Source: Gammaproteobacteria bacterium (GTDB taxonomy: Bacteria > Pseudomonadota > Gammaproteobacteria > Enterobacterales > Alteromonadaceae). Taken from it: a DNA stretch of 64,000 bases. The notes beneath the pieces are model-generated. The model did no database searches. It was given only the letters and a program-made list of their open reading frames with translations, and was not told the origin of the DNA. The position numbers and the translations under genes were made by a program. Position 1 is the first letter of the stretch; every line of letters starts with the position of its first letter. Below are positions 45,403 to 54,219 of this stretch, one piece after another. The DNA lies in assembly GCA_018825965.1 (NCBI GenBank), contig JAHKAA010000043.1:1-64000 (forward strand), written 5' to 3'.

Positions 45403-46320
45403 TTATCTGTCCCCATCAATCTGGTAACTACAAACCCGACCTTGCGAGACCATTGAAACACCTAAAGTCCCTGTATATGTTACAACGCAATTGTATGTTA
45501 TTGAGAAACCAGGCCGCCGTCCGTAAAATCCTCCGCCATAAGAGTTTGAAGCACTTCCTTGGCGTTCATAAGCCTTAACTACCGGCTTCCCAAGCTCATC
45601 TACTGCTGTATCCCAGACAAAAACACCGGGAATAGATGAAAAGGGTGTAATTACATCGTACTCTACTTTAGAACCATCAGGAAAATTCAGCACCAATGTT
45701 ACGGGCTTTATTTTGAACAGGAAGTTGAGAGCAGCACGTCTGGCATATAAATATATTCTAGGTGCCACTACGCTAACTCTTATTCTTTCATGAAGTAGCG
45801 TTTGTTGCGCGTCATCATTAATAAGTGTTTTTACTGAACCACTTATATCTCCAGTCACAGGGAAAGGAGTACCACCTTTTACTGCTGCAAAGGTTGCGTT
45901 AGGGGATACACTAGTTGAGGAAATTGCGTAACCTGCTCCCTGTGCATGCCATGCGGGAACATAATTCCAGACAATGTTGGTATTTAGCTCACTTCTGAAC
46001 GAATTATAGTCGGTAACTACTTGCTGGAATTCTGCGGGATTTTGAGTACTCTCAACAAAAGTTTTATTTAATTCACGATCGTATTCGACTATGTACGAAT
46101 AGAACATCGATGTTTTCAAATTAACGATAGTGATTTTTCTAACATCATAAATATGAGAACTGCTTGGCAGAGGAGCATTTTTTGCCGCAACGCGAAAGCT
46201 CGATTCTGTTGAACATGATTCACAATTGAATATTTCATAATTCAAACTTAGATAATCATCTTCATTAGAGTAAGAGAAAAAGGATGTGAATAGTAATATA
46301 ATTGTTGCATACACCTTCAT
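45403..46320 (-). CDS. Exported protein of unknown function
   Basis: The 305-residue product has a signal peptide (about 1-18, ending SYSN). The mature part begins with a Cys pair (NCESCS, about 32-37), contains beta-rich stretches (ITIVNLKTSMFYSYIVEYD, VTLVLNFPDGSKVEYDV) and ends with Cys in YNCVVTY and GRVCSYQ, which suggests disulfides. I cannot name a family. It is AT-rich compared with acpS and forms a two-gene unit with 45072. Its position between a housekeeping operon and the borosin locus suggests an inserted pair. Confidence 0.65.
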   Translation of the reverse strand: MKVYATIILLFTSFFSYSNEDDYLSLNYEIFNCESCSTESSFRVAAKNAPLPSSSHIYDVRKITIVNLKTSMFYSYIVEYDRELNKTFVESTQNPAEFQQVVTDYNSFRSELNTNIVWNYVPAWHAQGAGYAISSTSVSPNATFAAVKGGTPFPVTGDISGSVKTLINDDAQQTLLHERIRVSVVAPRIYLYARRAALNFLFKIKPVTLVLNFPDGSKVEYDVITPFSSIPGVFVWDTAVDELGKPVVKAYERQGSASNSYGGGFYGRRPGFSITYNCVVTYTGTLGVSMVSQGRVCSYQIDGDR

Positions 46321-46602
46321 TTGTTATCACCTTTTTTGTATTTTGTTGGCTTCATTATTTGCTTTTTCAGACTTTGTCATTGTCTGAAACTTTAATGTAC
46401 CGATAATGTTTTTTTGTGGCAATTTGTTTTTCCACATTGGGAATGTCTGCGTATGTGTTCTTCTATTGTTAGTTTGATAGTAAGCATCTGATAACTTTGG
46501 ATTGCGCGCAATGCATCTCTCTTGCGAAGATGATCCATGCATCTATGCATGTCCCACCGTATTGGGATATAAAGAGCTTCTATTTGGTCGTTGGTGAATT
46601 AA
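46321..46602. other. AT-rich spacer before the borosin locus
   Basis: This 282-base gap must hold the promoters of the divergent genes at 46320 (minus) and 46603 (plus). A 71-codon frame on the minus strand (46327-46542) has no recognisable features and I do not call it. I see no clear boxes or repeats apart from the partly palindromic CATGCATCTATGCATG near 46538-46553. Confidence 0.6.
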
Positions 46603-47397
46603 ATGCAAAAAGGTAGTTTGGTTTGTGTAGGCACTGGTATGACTTTGGGGTCTCATATCAGCCCTTTATCCCGCAGTTATATTGAACAAGCCGATGTGGT
46701 GTTTGTATTAGTGGCAGATGGCACTACTGAGCTGTGGATCCAGGGCATGAATGCCGATGTGCGTAGCTTGCAGCCTTATTATTCTGAAGGCCAGTCCCGT
46801 ATGATCACCTATAAACAAATGGTGGCTGCTATGCTGGCTGAAGTGCATGCGGGTAAAAAAGTTTGTGGTGCTTTTTATGGCCATCCCGGCGTCTTTGCCT
46901 GGGTGCCGCATCAGGCCATTAAAGAAGCTGTAGCTGAAGGTTATATGGCTCATATGGAGCCAGGTATTTCAGCTGAAGACTGTTTATATGCCGATTTAGC
47001 CTTAGACCCCGGCACTTATGGTTGCCAGCATTATGAAGCCAGCAACCTGATGTTTTATCAGCGCACTATAGATACTGCTGCTTATTTAATTTTATGGCAA
47101 CCAGGAGTAGCTGGTGATAAGTCGCTGGCTAAATTCACTACAGGCAGTGCCTATCGCGACGTCTTGGTAGAGCTGTTAAGCCAATGGTATCCGCTGGATC
47201 ATCAGGTGATTTTATACGAAGCCGTGACTTTACCTATTCAGCAACCTCGTATCGAACGTTTGGCTTTATCTGATTTACCTCAAGCACAAATGGATTTAAA
47301 AACGACCTTAGTTATACCGCCGGCCACTGTAGCTAAAGCCAATCAGCTGGTTTTGGATAAACTAAAAGCTGTGGTGGCGCAAGAAGGCCAGCTATGA
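46603..47397 (+). CDS. Borosin-type peptide backbone alpha-N-methyltransferase (TP-methylase)
   Basis: The 264-residue protein is a tetrapyrrole-methylase-fold enzyme that matches the methyltransferase part of fungal OphMA along its length: GSLVCVGTGM (4-13), YYSEGQSRMITYKQM (59-73), AFYGHPGVFAW, PGISAEDCLYADLALDP and GCQHYEASNLM. Arg66 and Tyr70 align with the catalytic Arg72 and Tyr76 of OphMA. Such enzymes place methyl groups from SAM on backbone amides of a ribosomal peptide. In OphMA substrate and enzyme are fused; here the precursor is a separate gene at 48054, as in the split SonM/SonA system of Shewanella. It lacks any porphyrin-pathway neighbours. The next gene overlaps its stop as ATGA. 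Confidence 0.92.
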   Translation: MQKGSLVCVGTGMTLGSHISPLSRSYIEQADVVFVLVADGTTELWIQGMNADVRSLQPYYSEGQSRMITYKQMVAAMLAEVHAGKKVCGAFYGHPGVFAWVPHQAIKEAVAEGYMAHMEPGISAEDCLYADLALDPGTYGCQHYEASNLMFYQRTIDTAAYLILWQPGVAGDKSLAKFTTGSAYRDVLVELLSQWYPLDHQVILYEAVTLPIQQPRIERLALSDLPQAQMDLKTTLVIPPATVAKANQLVLDKLKAVVAQEGQL

Positions 47398-47912
47398 CAG
47401 CGGACTGGACCAAAGTTGCTGTTGCAGATCACTTTATGATCCAGACCAGCCGTTTATTGATCCGGCCTTTAACTACGCAGGACCAGCAACTCTATCTGGA
47501 TTTATACAGCAGCACAGCAGTGATGGCCTTTATTGGCCCGCCACTGCAGCTGGAAAAAGCCAAAAACAGCTTTCAGATTGCGTTGCGCCTCAATGCTAAA
47601 GTACCTTTTAAGCGGTTATTTTTGGCCATATGCCGTGATGACCAGCCTATAGGGTTGTGTGCTATTAACCAATGGAATGCTTTGTTGGCTACTGTTGAAG
47701 TGGGCTTGATGTTATTGCCCGCCTGGCAAGGTCAGGGCTACGGTACAGAAGCCAAGCTGGCATTAAGTCAGAAAGTGCAACAGCTCTTTAGCGGGGGTCA
47801 AGTCTGGACTCAAACCAACCCAAATAACAAAGCCGCAGTTCAGTCGAATATCACAGCAGGTTATCAGGCTGATCCCATTCAATCCGGTATATTCTGGTTT
47901 AAACCAGACTAA
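47394..47912 (+). CDS. GNAT-family N-acetyltransferase in the borosin locus
   Basis: The 172-residue product has the RimJ/RimL-type GNAT pattern: TSRLLIRPLTTQDQQLY near residue 18, VEVGLMLLPAWQGQGYGTEA near 101-120 with the acetyl-CoA motif QGQGYG, and NPNNKAAVQSNITAGYQ near 141. It starts inside the methyltransferase stop (ATGA), so its translation is coupled. It may acetylate an amino group of the borosin product, confer self-protection, or act on an unrelated substrate. The position between enzyme and precursor favours a pathway role, by inference. An internal ATG at codon 15 is an alternative start. Confidence 0.85.
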   Translation: MTADWTKVAVADHFMIQTSRLLIRPLTTQDQQLYLDLYSSTAVMAFIGPPLQLEKAKNSFQIALRLNAKVPFKRLFLAICRDDQPIGLCAINQWNALLATVEVGLMLLPAWQGQGYGTEAKLALSQKVQQLFSGGQVWTQTNPNNKAAVQSNITAGYQADPIQSGIFWFKPD

Positions 47913-48007
47913 ATTAGCTTATATGTAGCGATAAATGAACCAGGATAATCTTCCGCTCTTGTACTTTTAATTTTATCGTTTTACAGTGGTTTCAGTTGTT
48001 GAGCCTG

Positions 48008-48025
48008 TCTGCGGCAAGTCGCAGA
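48008..48025 (+). promoter_or_regulatory. Hairpin upstream of the borosin precursor gene
   Basis: TCTGCG (48008-48013) pairs with CGCAGA (48020-48025), followed by TGTTTTGC. It lies between the enzyme genes and the precursor, 28 bases before its ATG, and may partly terminate read-through or protect a shorter precursor message. Confidence 0.4.
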
Positions 48026-48053
48026 TGTTTTGCTTAAATTCAGGGGAGTACCT

Positions 48054-48329
48054 ATGTCTGTTATTATTCAGTTATTAGAAAAAATGGGTCAGAGTTCAGA
48101 GTTGCGTTATGCCGATGCAGAGCAATTAGCAAAGCTAATGGCGGATACAGATCCGGCATTAATTGCAGCTGTTAGTGCAGGCGATCAGCAGGCTATTGAA
48201 ACGCTGTTAGGAGCCAGAACTAATGTGGTTTGTGGAATTCATCCGGCTGATCAGCCACAAGAGGATGAACCTGCTGAACCTGAGCAAGAGCCAGAGCAAG
48301 AAAAAATCAGCCTTTTGAATGTGGGCTAA
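48054..48329 (+). CDS. Split borosin precursor peptide
   Basis: The ATG at 48054 has GGGGAG 6-11 bases upstream; a TTG at 48030 would add eight residues without a site. The 91-residue product has an N-terminal helical domain (about 1-53) whose layout, IQLLEKMGQSSELR...LIAAVSAGDQQAIETLLG, parallels the borosin-binding domain of Shewanella SonA (FFTQLGQDAQL...INAVMTGDMEKLKTLSG). Then come a stretch with Val-Val-Cys-Gly (58-61), an acidic Pro/Glu/Gln linker (about 66-84) and a hydrophobic C-terminus ISLLNVG (85-91). The last residues are the likely core for backbone N-methylation by the 46603 enzyme. No protease gene for core release was seen. Confidence 0.85.
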   Translation: MSVIIQLLEKMGQSSELRYADAEQLAKLMADTDPALIAAVSAGDQQAIETLLGARTNVVCGIHPADQPQEDEPAEPEQEPEQEKISLLNVG

Positions 48330-48353
48330 ACTTTGTTTGCAAGGGCAAATACA

Positions 48354-50081
48354 GTGTTGATTAACGTTGGGCGGGTCATTTTGATTCTGCTCATTTTTAT
48401 GCTGTCTCCCGTAAATGCCTTTGCTACAGTTTGGGTCGATAGCCTCTTGCATTTAGATAAATTGAAGAGCAGTGACTTCAAGAGCTTTTCGATAAAACTA
48501 GATGAGCTGATAGCCGAAGAAAATAAGTTGTCAGACTTTGAGCAAGACTACTTAACCCTTATGAAAGCCTATAGGGAAGCATATAGAGGCAATACCCAAT
48601 CAACACTTTCGATTTTAACCCCATTAATTGAAAACTCCGATCTTGTGATTTCATTCAGAGCAAAAGCTTTGGCGATCAACAGCTTGGTGGTAGCTCGCCG
48701 ATATCTTGATGCCTTTGTTTATCTTGAACAACTGATCACTCAGTTAAATAAGGTGTCTCAGCCTGAAGCGCGTGAGCAAGGGCTGCGAGTCATTGCGCTG
48801 ATGTATAATCTGATTGGTAAATATGATTTTTCATTAAGTTTTATTGAACAGTTAATTGATGAAAGTCCAAGTTCAAATGCTGTGTGTGCTGCACATCAAC
48901 TCAGAGCAGAAGCGCTTTATTTATCTGGTCGGACAGATGATTTTAAATTGAAGTCTGTTGAAGGACTGGGCTACTGCACAGAACATAATGAGCCTTTGTG
49001 GGCTAATATAATAGTGTCGCTTATCGCTCAGAATATGATGGACGAGAAGGATTACCAAGGTGCGGTCAGTTTGCTGCAGTCTCATAATAATCAGGTTGAA
49101 TCTACTCGCTATAACTCATTGATACTGAAATTTAATAGTATTCTTGCACAAAGCTACTACGGTCTTGGTGACTTTTCTTTAGCAAAAGAAAATGCTTTGA
49201 AAGTTATAGGTGCTGCAAAACAAGACAGAGTTAGCTTGGTCGCAGTGGAAACATTTGCGGTATTGCATCAAATAGCCAAAACCGAAAAAAACTACCAACA
49301 AGCTCTGGAGTATCACGAGCAATATATGGCCGCTTTTACCGATTATATGGATGATAAGTCGGCGCAGCAGATGGCTTACCATACGGCTCATTCGGAAATT
49401 CTGGCGCAAAATCAAAAAATATCTTTGCTGGATAAAGACAACAGACTGCTGCAACTGGAGCAGGAAGCACTTAAACATCAGGCTGCTTTTAATAAGCTGA
49501 TGATCACAGCTTTAGTGGCGCTGGTGCTGGGGCTGGCCTTTTTGGCTTATCGCAGTTTTATTGCCCGTCAGCGTTTTAAAGCTTTGGCTGAGTACGACGA
49601 TTTAACAGCTATCAGCAACAGATATCACTTTTCAGCTTCGGCCAAAGAAGCGCTGACCTTGTGCGAAAAGGGCCAATTACCTGCCGCCCTTATAGTGTTT
49701 GATTTGGACCATTTTAAACAAATTAACGACCAGTATGGTCATGCGGCAGGCGACTGGGCTTTGCGGCAGACTGTGGACACCTGTCGCAATTTTATGCGGA
49801 ATAACGACGTATTTGGCCGTATTGGTGGTGAAGAGTTTGCCATTTTGTTGCCTGGTTGCCAAAGCGATAAAGCCCACTTGCTGGCCGATATTTGTCGGGA
49901 CGCTATTTGCAATATCGATACTGCAGCTTCGGGTTATGAGTTTAAGTTAAGCGCCAGTTTTGGTGTAACTTCGGCAGAGATCTCCGGTTATCATTTAACC
50001 AAACTGATTGAGGATGCAGATACCGCCATGTATCAGGCTAAGCAGTTGGGGCGCAACAGAGTGTATTTTTTCCGGGGCTAA
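48354..50081 (+). CDS. TPR-containing membrane diguanylate cyclase (GGDEF)
   Basis: I choose the GTG at 48354, with AAGGG upstream; it gives MLINVGRVILILLIFMLSPVNAFA, a signal peptide. About 350 residues of TPR-like helical repeats follow in the periplasm, then a coiled coil, a membrane segment (about 382-402, LMITALVALVLGLAFLAYRSF) and a C-terminal GGDEF domain with the active-site motif RIGGEEFAIL and substrate motif FDLDHFKQINDQYGH. It should make c-di-GMP in response to a periplasmic cue. An inhibitory RxxD site is not obvious. It begins 24 bases after the borosin precursor and could share its transcript. Confidence 0.9.
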   Translation: MLINVGRVILILLIFMLSPVNAFATVWVDSLLHLDKLKSSDFKSFSIKLDELIAEENKLSDFEQDYLTLMKAYREAYRGNTQSTLSILTPLIENSDLVISFRAKALAINSLVVARRYLDAFVYLEQLITQLNKVSQPEAREQGLRVIALMYNLIGKYDFSLSFIEQLIDESPSSNAVCAAHQLRAEALYLSGRTDDFKLKSVEGLGYCTEHNEPLWANIIVSLIAQNMMDEKDYQGAVSLLQSHNNQVESTRYNSLILKFNSILAQSYYGLGDFSLAKENALKVIGAAKQDRVSLVAVETFAVLHQIAKTEKNYQQALEYHEQYMAAFTDYMDDKSAQQMAYHTAHSEILAQNQKISLLDKDNRLLQLEQEALKHQAAFNKLMITALVALVLGLAFLAYRSFIARQRFKALAEYDDLTAISNRYHFSASAKEALTLCEKGQLPAALIVFDLDHFKQINDQYGHAAGDWALRQTVDTCRNFMRNNDVFGRIGGEEFAILLPGCQSDKAHLLADICRDAICNIDTAASGYEFKLSASFGVTSAEISGYHLTKLIEDADTAMYQAKQLGRNRVYFFRG

Positions 50082-50165
50082 GTGTGTCTGTTTATGGTGA
50101 CTTTTGTACAGTTTGGAGGCTGGCCACTTTGGATCGACAAAATCCTGCTGAATAAATAGGGAGAT

Positions 50166-51347
50166 GTGTTGAAAGCATTTTTGTGGTCATTGTGTTTGCA
50201 CATCCTGTTGTTAGGCTTGCTAACCTATCATCATTTTGCGCCTGATGATGCCGCAAAAGTACCAGCAGAACCTCCTATTCTGGCTTACGCTTATCAGCCA
50301 GTGAAAGCCAAAGCTGCTCCTGTAGTAGCAACGCCTGCTGCTGTTCCTGCCAAAGTAACCACAGCAAAACCCGCTGTGAAATCCGTGCAAAAAGCAGCAG
50401 CAAAAGCAGCCGTTAAAAAGGCTGTAGTCAAGAAGCCGCCAGCGAAAAAACCACCGGAGAAAAAGCCAGCTGTAAAGGCGAAACCTCAAGCTAAAACAAA
50501 ACCTTCCCCAGCCAAAACAGCAGTTGTTCAGCCGCCGCCCCGTAAACCTTTTGTGCCTGTGCGTAAGCCTGCTATGGTTAAACCTATGCCTGTAGCAGCA
50601 AAACCTGTACCAGCACCCAAACCAGCTGAAGTAGTAGCAGCCAGGCCTTTGCCTAAACCAGCGCCAAAACCAGCTGAAGTAGTAGCAGCAAAACCTTTGC
50701 CAGCACCTGCGCCCAAACCCGTTGAAGTAATAGCAGCCAAGCCTTTGCCAGCACCTGCGGCCAAACCCGTTGAAGTAATAGCGGCTAAGCCTTTGCCTGA
50801 ACCTGCGCCAAAACCCGTTGAAGTAGTAGCGGCCAAGCCTTTGCCTGAACCTGCGCCCAAACCCGTTGAAACGGTAGATGCTAAGCCTTTGCCAGCACCT
50901 GTGCCCAAACCTGCAGTTGTGATCCCTGAACCCAGGCCTGCCGCTGTAGCCAGCACTGCTGACATCAACAGAGTGGAACAGAAAGCAGCATCAAATGCAG
51001 TTTCTGCCAATCTGGATCAACACAAAAGCATGGCAAACAGCGCGCTACGAGCGGCCCGGCAAGGAGATGCTTCAGGTTCTGCCACCTGGAAAGAAAAACA
51101 AAAGCAGCTGGCGCTGGAAATTACTGCAACAAAAAGCGAACCAAAACCAGAGGTGGGCAGAAAAGTAAAAACTTTTGCCGACGGCAGTGCATTAATTGAT
51201 ACCAATCCAGGTTGCTGGAAGGTGCCTCCACCTGAATCGCGTAAAGACGCTATCTGGTTACATACCGGCATCCCTTGTAAACCAGATACCACAGTGGAAC
51301 AAATAGAGGCTATTCTGCAAAAACGCCGCAGTTACAGCAGGGATTAA
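50166..51347 (+). CDS. TonB/TolA-like Pro-Ala-Lys-rich anchored protein
   Basis: The 393-residue protein has a GTG start with AGGGAG upstream. An N-terminal membrane anchor (about 5-20, FLWSLCLHILLLGLL) is followed by an extended Pro/Ala/Lys/Val region (about 30-265) containing seven or so repeats of a 15- to 18-residue unit of the type AAKPLPAPAPKPVEVI. The last about 120 residues are a compact part with two Cys (NPGCWKV and IPCKPD). TonB and TolA use such stiff rods to span the periplasm, but the C-terminus is not recognisably TonB. Function unknown. The repeats also create long open frames on the other strand, which I reject. Confidence 0.75.
   Translation: MLKAFLWSLCLHILLLGLLTYHHFAPDDAAKVPAEPPILAYAYQPVKAKAAPVVATPAAVPAKVTTAKPAVKSVQKAAAKAAVKKAVVKKPPAKKPPEKKPAVKAKPQAKTKPSPAKTAVVQPPPRKPFVPVRKPAMVKPMPVAAKPVPAPKPAEVVAARPLPKPAPKPAEVVAAKPLPAPAPKPVEVIAAKPLPAPAAKPVEVIAAKPLPEPAPKPVEVVAAKPLPEPAPKPVETVDAKPLPAPVPKPAVVIPEPRPAAVASTADINRVEQKAASNAVSANLDQHKSMANSALRAARQGDASGSATWKEKQKQLALEITATKSEPKPEVGRKVKTFADGSALIDTNPGCWKVPPPESRKDAIWLHTGIPCKPDTTVEQIEAILQKRRSYSRD
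50610..50930 (+). repeat. In-gene tandem repeats encoding Pro-Lys-rich units
   Basis: Repeats of about 48 bases within the gene at 50166 encode units like KPLPAPAPKPVEVIAA. Copies differ by scattered substitutions. Such arrays may change copy number between strains. Confidence 0.75.
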
Positions 51348-51358
51348 ACTGCAGCAGA

Positions 51359-54133
51359 TTAGCCAGGTACTTTTGTCTCAGCCTGCTCTGTCACCAATAC
51401 AGGCCAGCTTTTAGCGTCCTGCAACAAGGATTGAACCCTGTCTTGTAACTCAAATAACTCAGGCTCTAGTTGCAAAGGCTGTTTGCCTTTTTTCAGTTCA
51501 GTTTCAATCAGTTCTGTCAGTTGTTTGAGTACGGGCAAGCCGGTGTAGCAGCTGGCACCATGTAATTTATGGATATGTTGCAGCAGCTGTTCCGCATCCT
51601 GTTGTTGCATGGCCTGCTGAATTAAGGCCAGGCTTTCAGGTAAAGACTGCACCAGCATCCATAACATCTCTTTGGCTAAATCCAGTTTGCCGCCTGCTCT
51701 TTGCAAAGCCAGGGTCCAGTCCAGCTGTTTGCTTTGCGGCAGTTGGTGTTCACTGGCTGAGGCAGCTAAAGCTTGCTGGAAATCCGGGCAGCATTCACGC
51801 AAGGTATAATGCAGCAGTTTTTCATCCAGGGGTTTAGTTAAAAACTCACAAAAACCTAAAGCCAGCAGCCGGTCTCTTTCGCCGTCTAAGGCGTGAGCTG
51901 TGACTGCGATAATAGGGGTAGCTTCGTTTAGCGAACTCTGCTGAATACGCTGACAAGCCTGAATGCCATCCATCACCGGCATATTAATATCCATAAAAAT
52001 CAGATCGTAATGTTGCTGATTGGCTTTTTGCCATGCTTCAGCACCATTACGGGCTGAATCGACCTGCTCGACCATTTCAGACAGCAGGGTATTAATGAGT
52101 TTTAAGTTGGCTTCGTTATCGTCCACCGACAACACCCGTAAGCGGGCTTTGGGTTTGTCCTGCAATGGGTTTTGTTCAGGGAAATCTAAATATGGCTGAG
52201 CCAGCGTCATCGCCAGTTTGCGGTAATGTGCAGGTTTGGATAACACAGCTTTGGCGCCTGAGGCCTGTAATACTTCACGTAAATTCGGCGATAAAGTGTT
52301 GACCAGTAAATACAGTTGCTCGCTGTGCAGCTGTAACTGCTGCAGCAACTCAATCACCTGATTCACCTGGTTCAGTGAAATAGAGCGGCCAATCAAGGCC
52401 ATATCAATTTGTGGCTGCAAAGCCAGGGTTTGGCTGAGCTGGCTCATATTGCTGCAACTGATGATATTCAGCCCCCAATGATCCAGCTGGGCCAGCATGG
52501 CCTCGCGGGAATACTGTTGAGGTTCAAAATACAACACAGTTTTTTGTTTTAGCTCGGCCAGAGGCAAAGGCTCAGCTATGGATAGATGGTGGCGTTTGCA
52601 CAGCAAGGTAAACCAGAAGGTCGAACCTTCACCTGCTTTACTGTCAAAGCCAATTTTGCCGCCCATAGCCGAAACTAAACGCTGTGAAATCACTAAACCT
52701 AAGCCTGTGCCCCCATAACGGCGGCCTATGCTGTTGTCGGCCTGAGCAAAACCGCCAAATAAACTTTTTTGCTGATCTTCATGAATACCAATGCCGGTAT
52801 CCTGCACTGAAAAACGCAGTTGCCATTGTTCATCCGGCATAGGGCGACAACTAACACGGATCACTACACTGCCTTGTTCGGTAAATTTAATGGCATTGCC
52901 GGCAATATTGGTCAGAATTTGGTTAATCCGCATAGGGTCTGCTATTAAATCGTCCGGACAGCTGTTTTCAATCAGCAAAACCAGTTCCAGCTGTTTATCA
53001 AAGGCATTGGACGCCAGCAATTCCACCGAATCGTTTAATAAATCGCGTAATGAAAAAGGCTCGGGGTTAATTGGCATCCGGCCTTCTTCCAGTTTGGCGT
53101 AATCCAACACGTCATTGACCAGGCTGAGTAAACTGTTGGCTGATTTTTGAATAGTGGCCAGATAATCCTGTTGGTTATGGGTCAGATTGGTTTTCAGCAG
53201 TTGGCGGGCAAAACCAATAACGGCATTCAGCGGTGTGCGTAATTCATGGCTCATTTTGGCGAGGAAGTCAGACTTGCTGCGGTTATCTTCCATGGCTTTT
53301 TTACGGGACAGGTCCAGCTCTATATTTTGCATCTCCAGTTGTTCCATACTTTGCTGCAAGTCGCTGGTGGCCTGTTCAATGCTTTGCTGCATTTCTTCGT
53401 CATGAGTTTTCAGTGCTGTCGCCAGCGCATTAATACCAGAACGTAATTGTTCCAGCTCACCTAAAAAAGGCTGCTGCAATTGGCTTTGATACTGGCCTTC
53501 ACGCAGTTGATCAATGACATCACCCATTTGCTGTAAAGGGCGACTGACTCTTTTGAGCAGGCGCAGGCTGAAATACACACAAGCGGCAAGCCCTGCCAAA
53601 ATAATCAGCAGGCTGCTCAGTAAAGAGGTTTGTTGCGCCAGCATCACTTTGTCTTTGGCCACCTGTACTGAGATATAACCTAAAGGCTGGTCGGCCGGAT
53701 CTGTGCTGAAATCGGCCTGTTCCGGCAAAATAGGAGTGCGGATCACCAGCCAGTCGCCAAGGTCTGTGATGGTACTTTGCTGCGGAATAGCGCTGTCTGG
53801 CGCATATTTCAGCATGGCAAAATCTTTATGATAATTAGTGGTGACAAAGAGCTCGTGGTCGGCGTTAAAAATGGCGATACTTTTGACCAGCGCTGAGTTT
53901 TTTCTGTGGCTGACATCCAGCAAACGTTTGACGTCTTGTCTGCTGTTGTGTAATAAGGCATGTTCACTGGCAATAGCTAAAGGGACAGCAATGTTTTCAG
54001 CCTGATCTTCCAGATACCTGGCCAAATCATGATGGCGGGCATAGCTAAAATAACCCCCAAGGAATAAACTGACCAACAAGGTCGGTACCAGGGTGGTCAA
54101 TAAGACCCAATCTCTTAAACCAATTTTCGTCAT
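51359..54133 (-). CDS. barA: BarA-type hybrid sensor histidine kinase
   Basis: The 924-residue protein has the BarA order: membrane segments at about 10-28 and 168-188 around a periplasmic sensor, HAMP, a dimerisation/His domain (SDFLAKMSHELRTPLNAVIGF, phospho-His), an ATPase domain (NQILTNIAGNAIKFT, GTGLGLVISQRL), a degenerate receiver (about 535-645), a receiver with LIFMDINMPVMDG, and a C-terminal Hpt domain (HKLHGASCYTG). BarA phosphorylates UvrY/GacA and so controls CsrB-type RNAs and CsrA. In E. coli barA likewise stands divergent from rlmD-relA-mazG, which supports the name. The uvrY partner is not in the window. Confidence 0.93.
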   Translation of the reverse strand: MTKIGLRDWVLLTTLVPTLLVSLFLGGYFSYARHHDLARYLEDQAENIAVPLAIASEHALLHNSRQDVKRLLDVSHRKNSALVKSIAIFNADHELFVTTNYHKDFAMLKYAPDSAIPQQSTITDLGDWLVIRTPILPEQADFSTDPADQPLGYISVQVAKDKVMLAQQTSLLSSLLIILAGLAACVYFSLRLLKRVSRPLQQMGDVIDQLREGQYQSQLQQPFLGELEQLRSGINALATALKTHDEEMQQSIEQATSDLQQSMEQLEMQNIELDLSRKKAMEDNRSKSDFLAKMSHELRTPLNAVIGFARQLLKTNLTHNQQDYLATIQKSANSLLSLVNDVLDYAKLEEGRMPINPEPFSLRDLLNDSVELLASNAFDKQLELVLLIENSCPDDLIADPMRINQILTNIAGNAIKFTEQGSVVIRVSCRPMPDEQWQLRFSVQDTGIGIHEDQQKSLFGGFAQADNSIGRRYGGTGLGLVISQRLVSAMGGKIGFDSKAGEGSTFWFTLLCKRHHLSIAEPLPLAELKQKTVLYFEPQQYSREAMLAQLDHWGLNIISCSNMSQLSQTLALQPQIDMALIGRSISLNQVNQVIELLQQLQLHSEQLYLLVNTLSPNLREVLQASGAKAVLSKPAHYRKLAMTLAQPYLDFPEQNPLQDKPKARLRVLSVDDNEANLKLINTLLSEMVEQVDSARNGAEAWQKANQQHYDLIFMDINMPVMDGIQACQRIQQSSLNEATPIIAVTAHALDGERDRLLALGFCEFLTKPLDEKLLHYTLRECCPDFQQALAASASEHQLPQSKQLDWTLALQRAGGKLDLAKEMLWMLVQSLPESLALIQQAMQQQDAEQLLQHIHKLHGASCYTGLPVLKQLTELIETELKKGKQPLQLEPELFELQDRVQSLLQDAKSWPVLVTEQAETKVPG

Positions 54134-54219
54134 CTGTAGCGCTGCTTGATAGAATAGTCCGGAGCGAATTTATAATGACACAAGGCTTACCAAAAGCCCA
54201 CCACAGGTACTAAGTCCAG

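Noticed and set aside
46327..46542. 71-codon minus-strand frame
   Set aside because: No family likeness, no ribosome site, polar low-information sequence in an AT-rich spacer.
50528..51010. 160-codon antisense frame of Gly/Ala/Thr repeats
   Set aside because: It is a shadow of the Pro-Lys repeats of the plus-strand gene.
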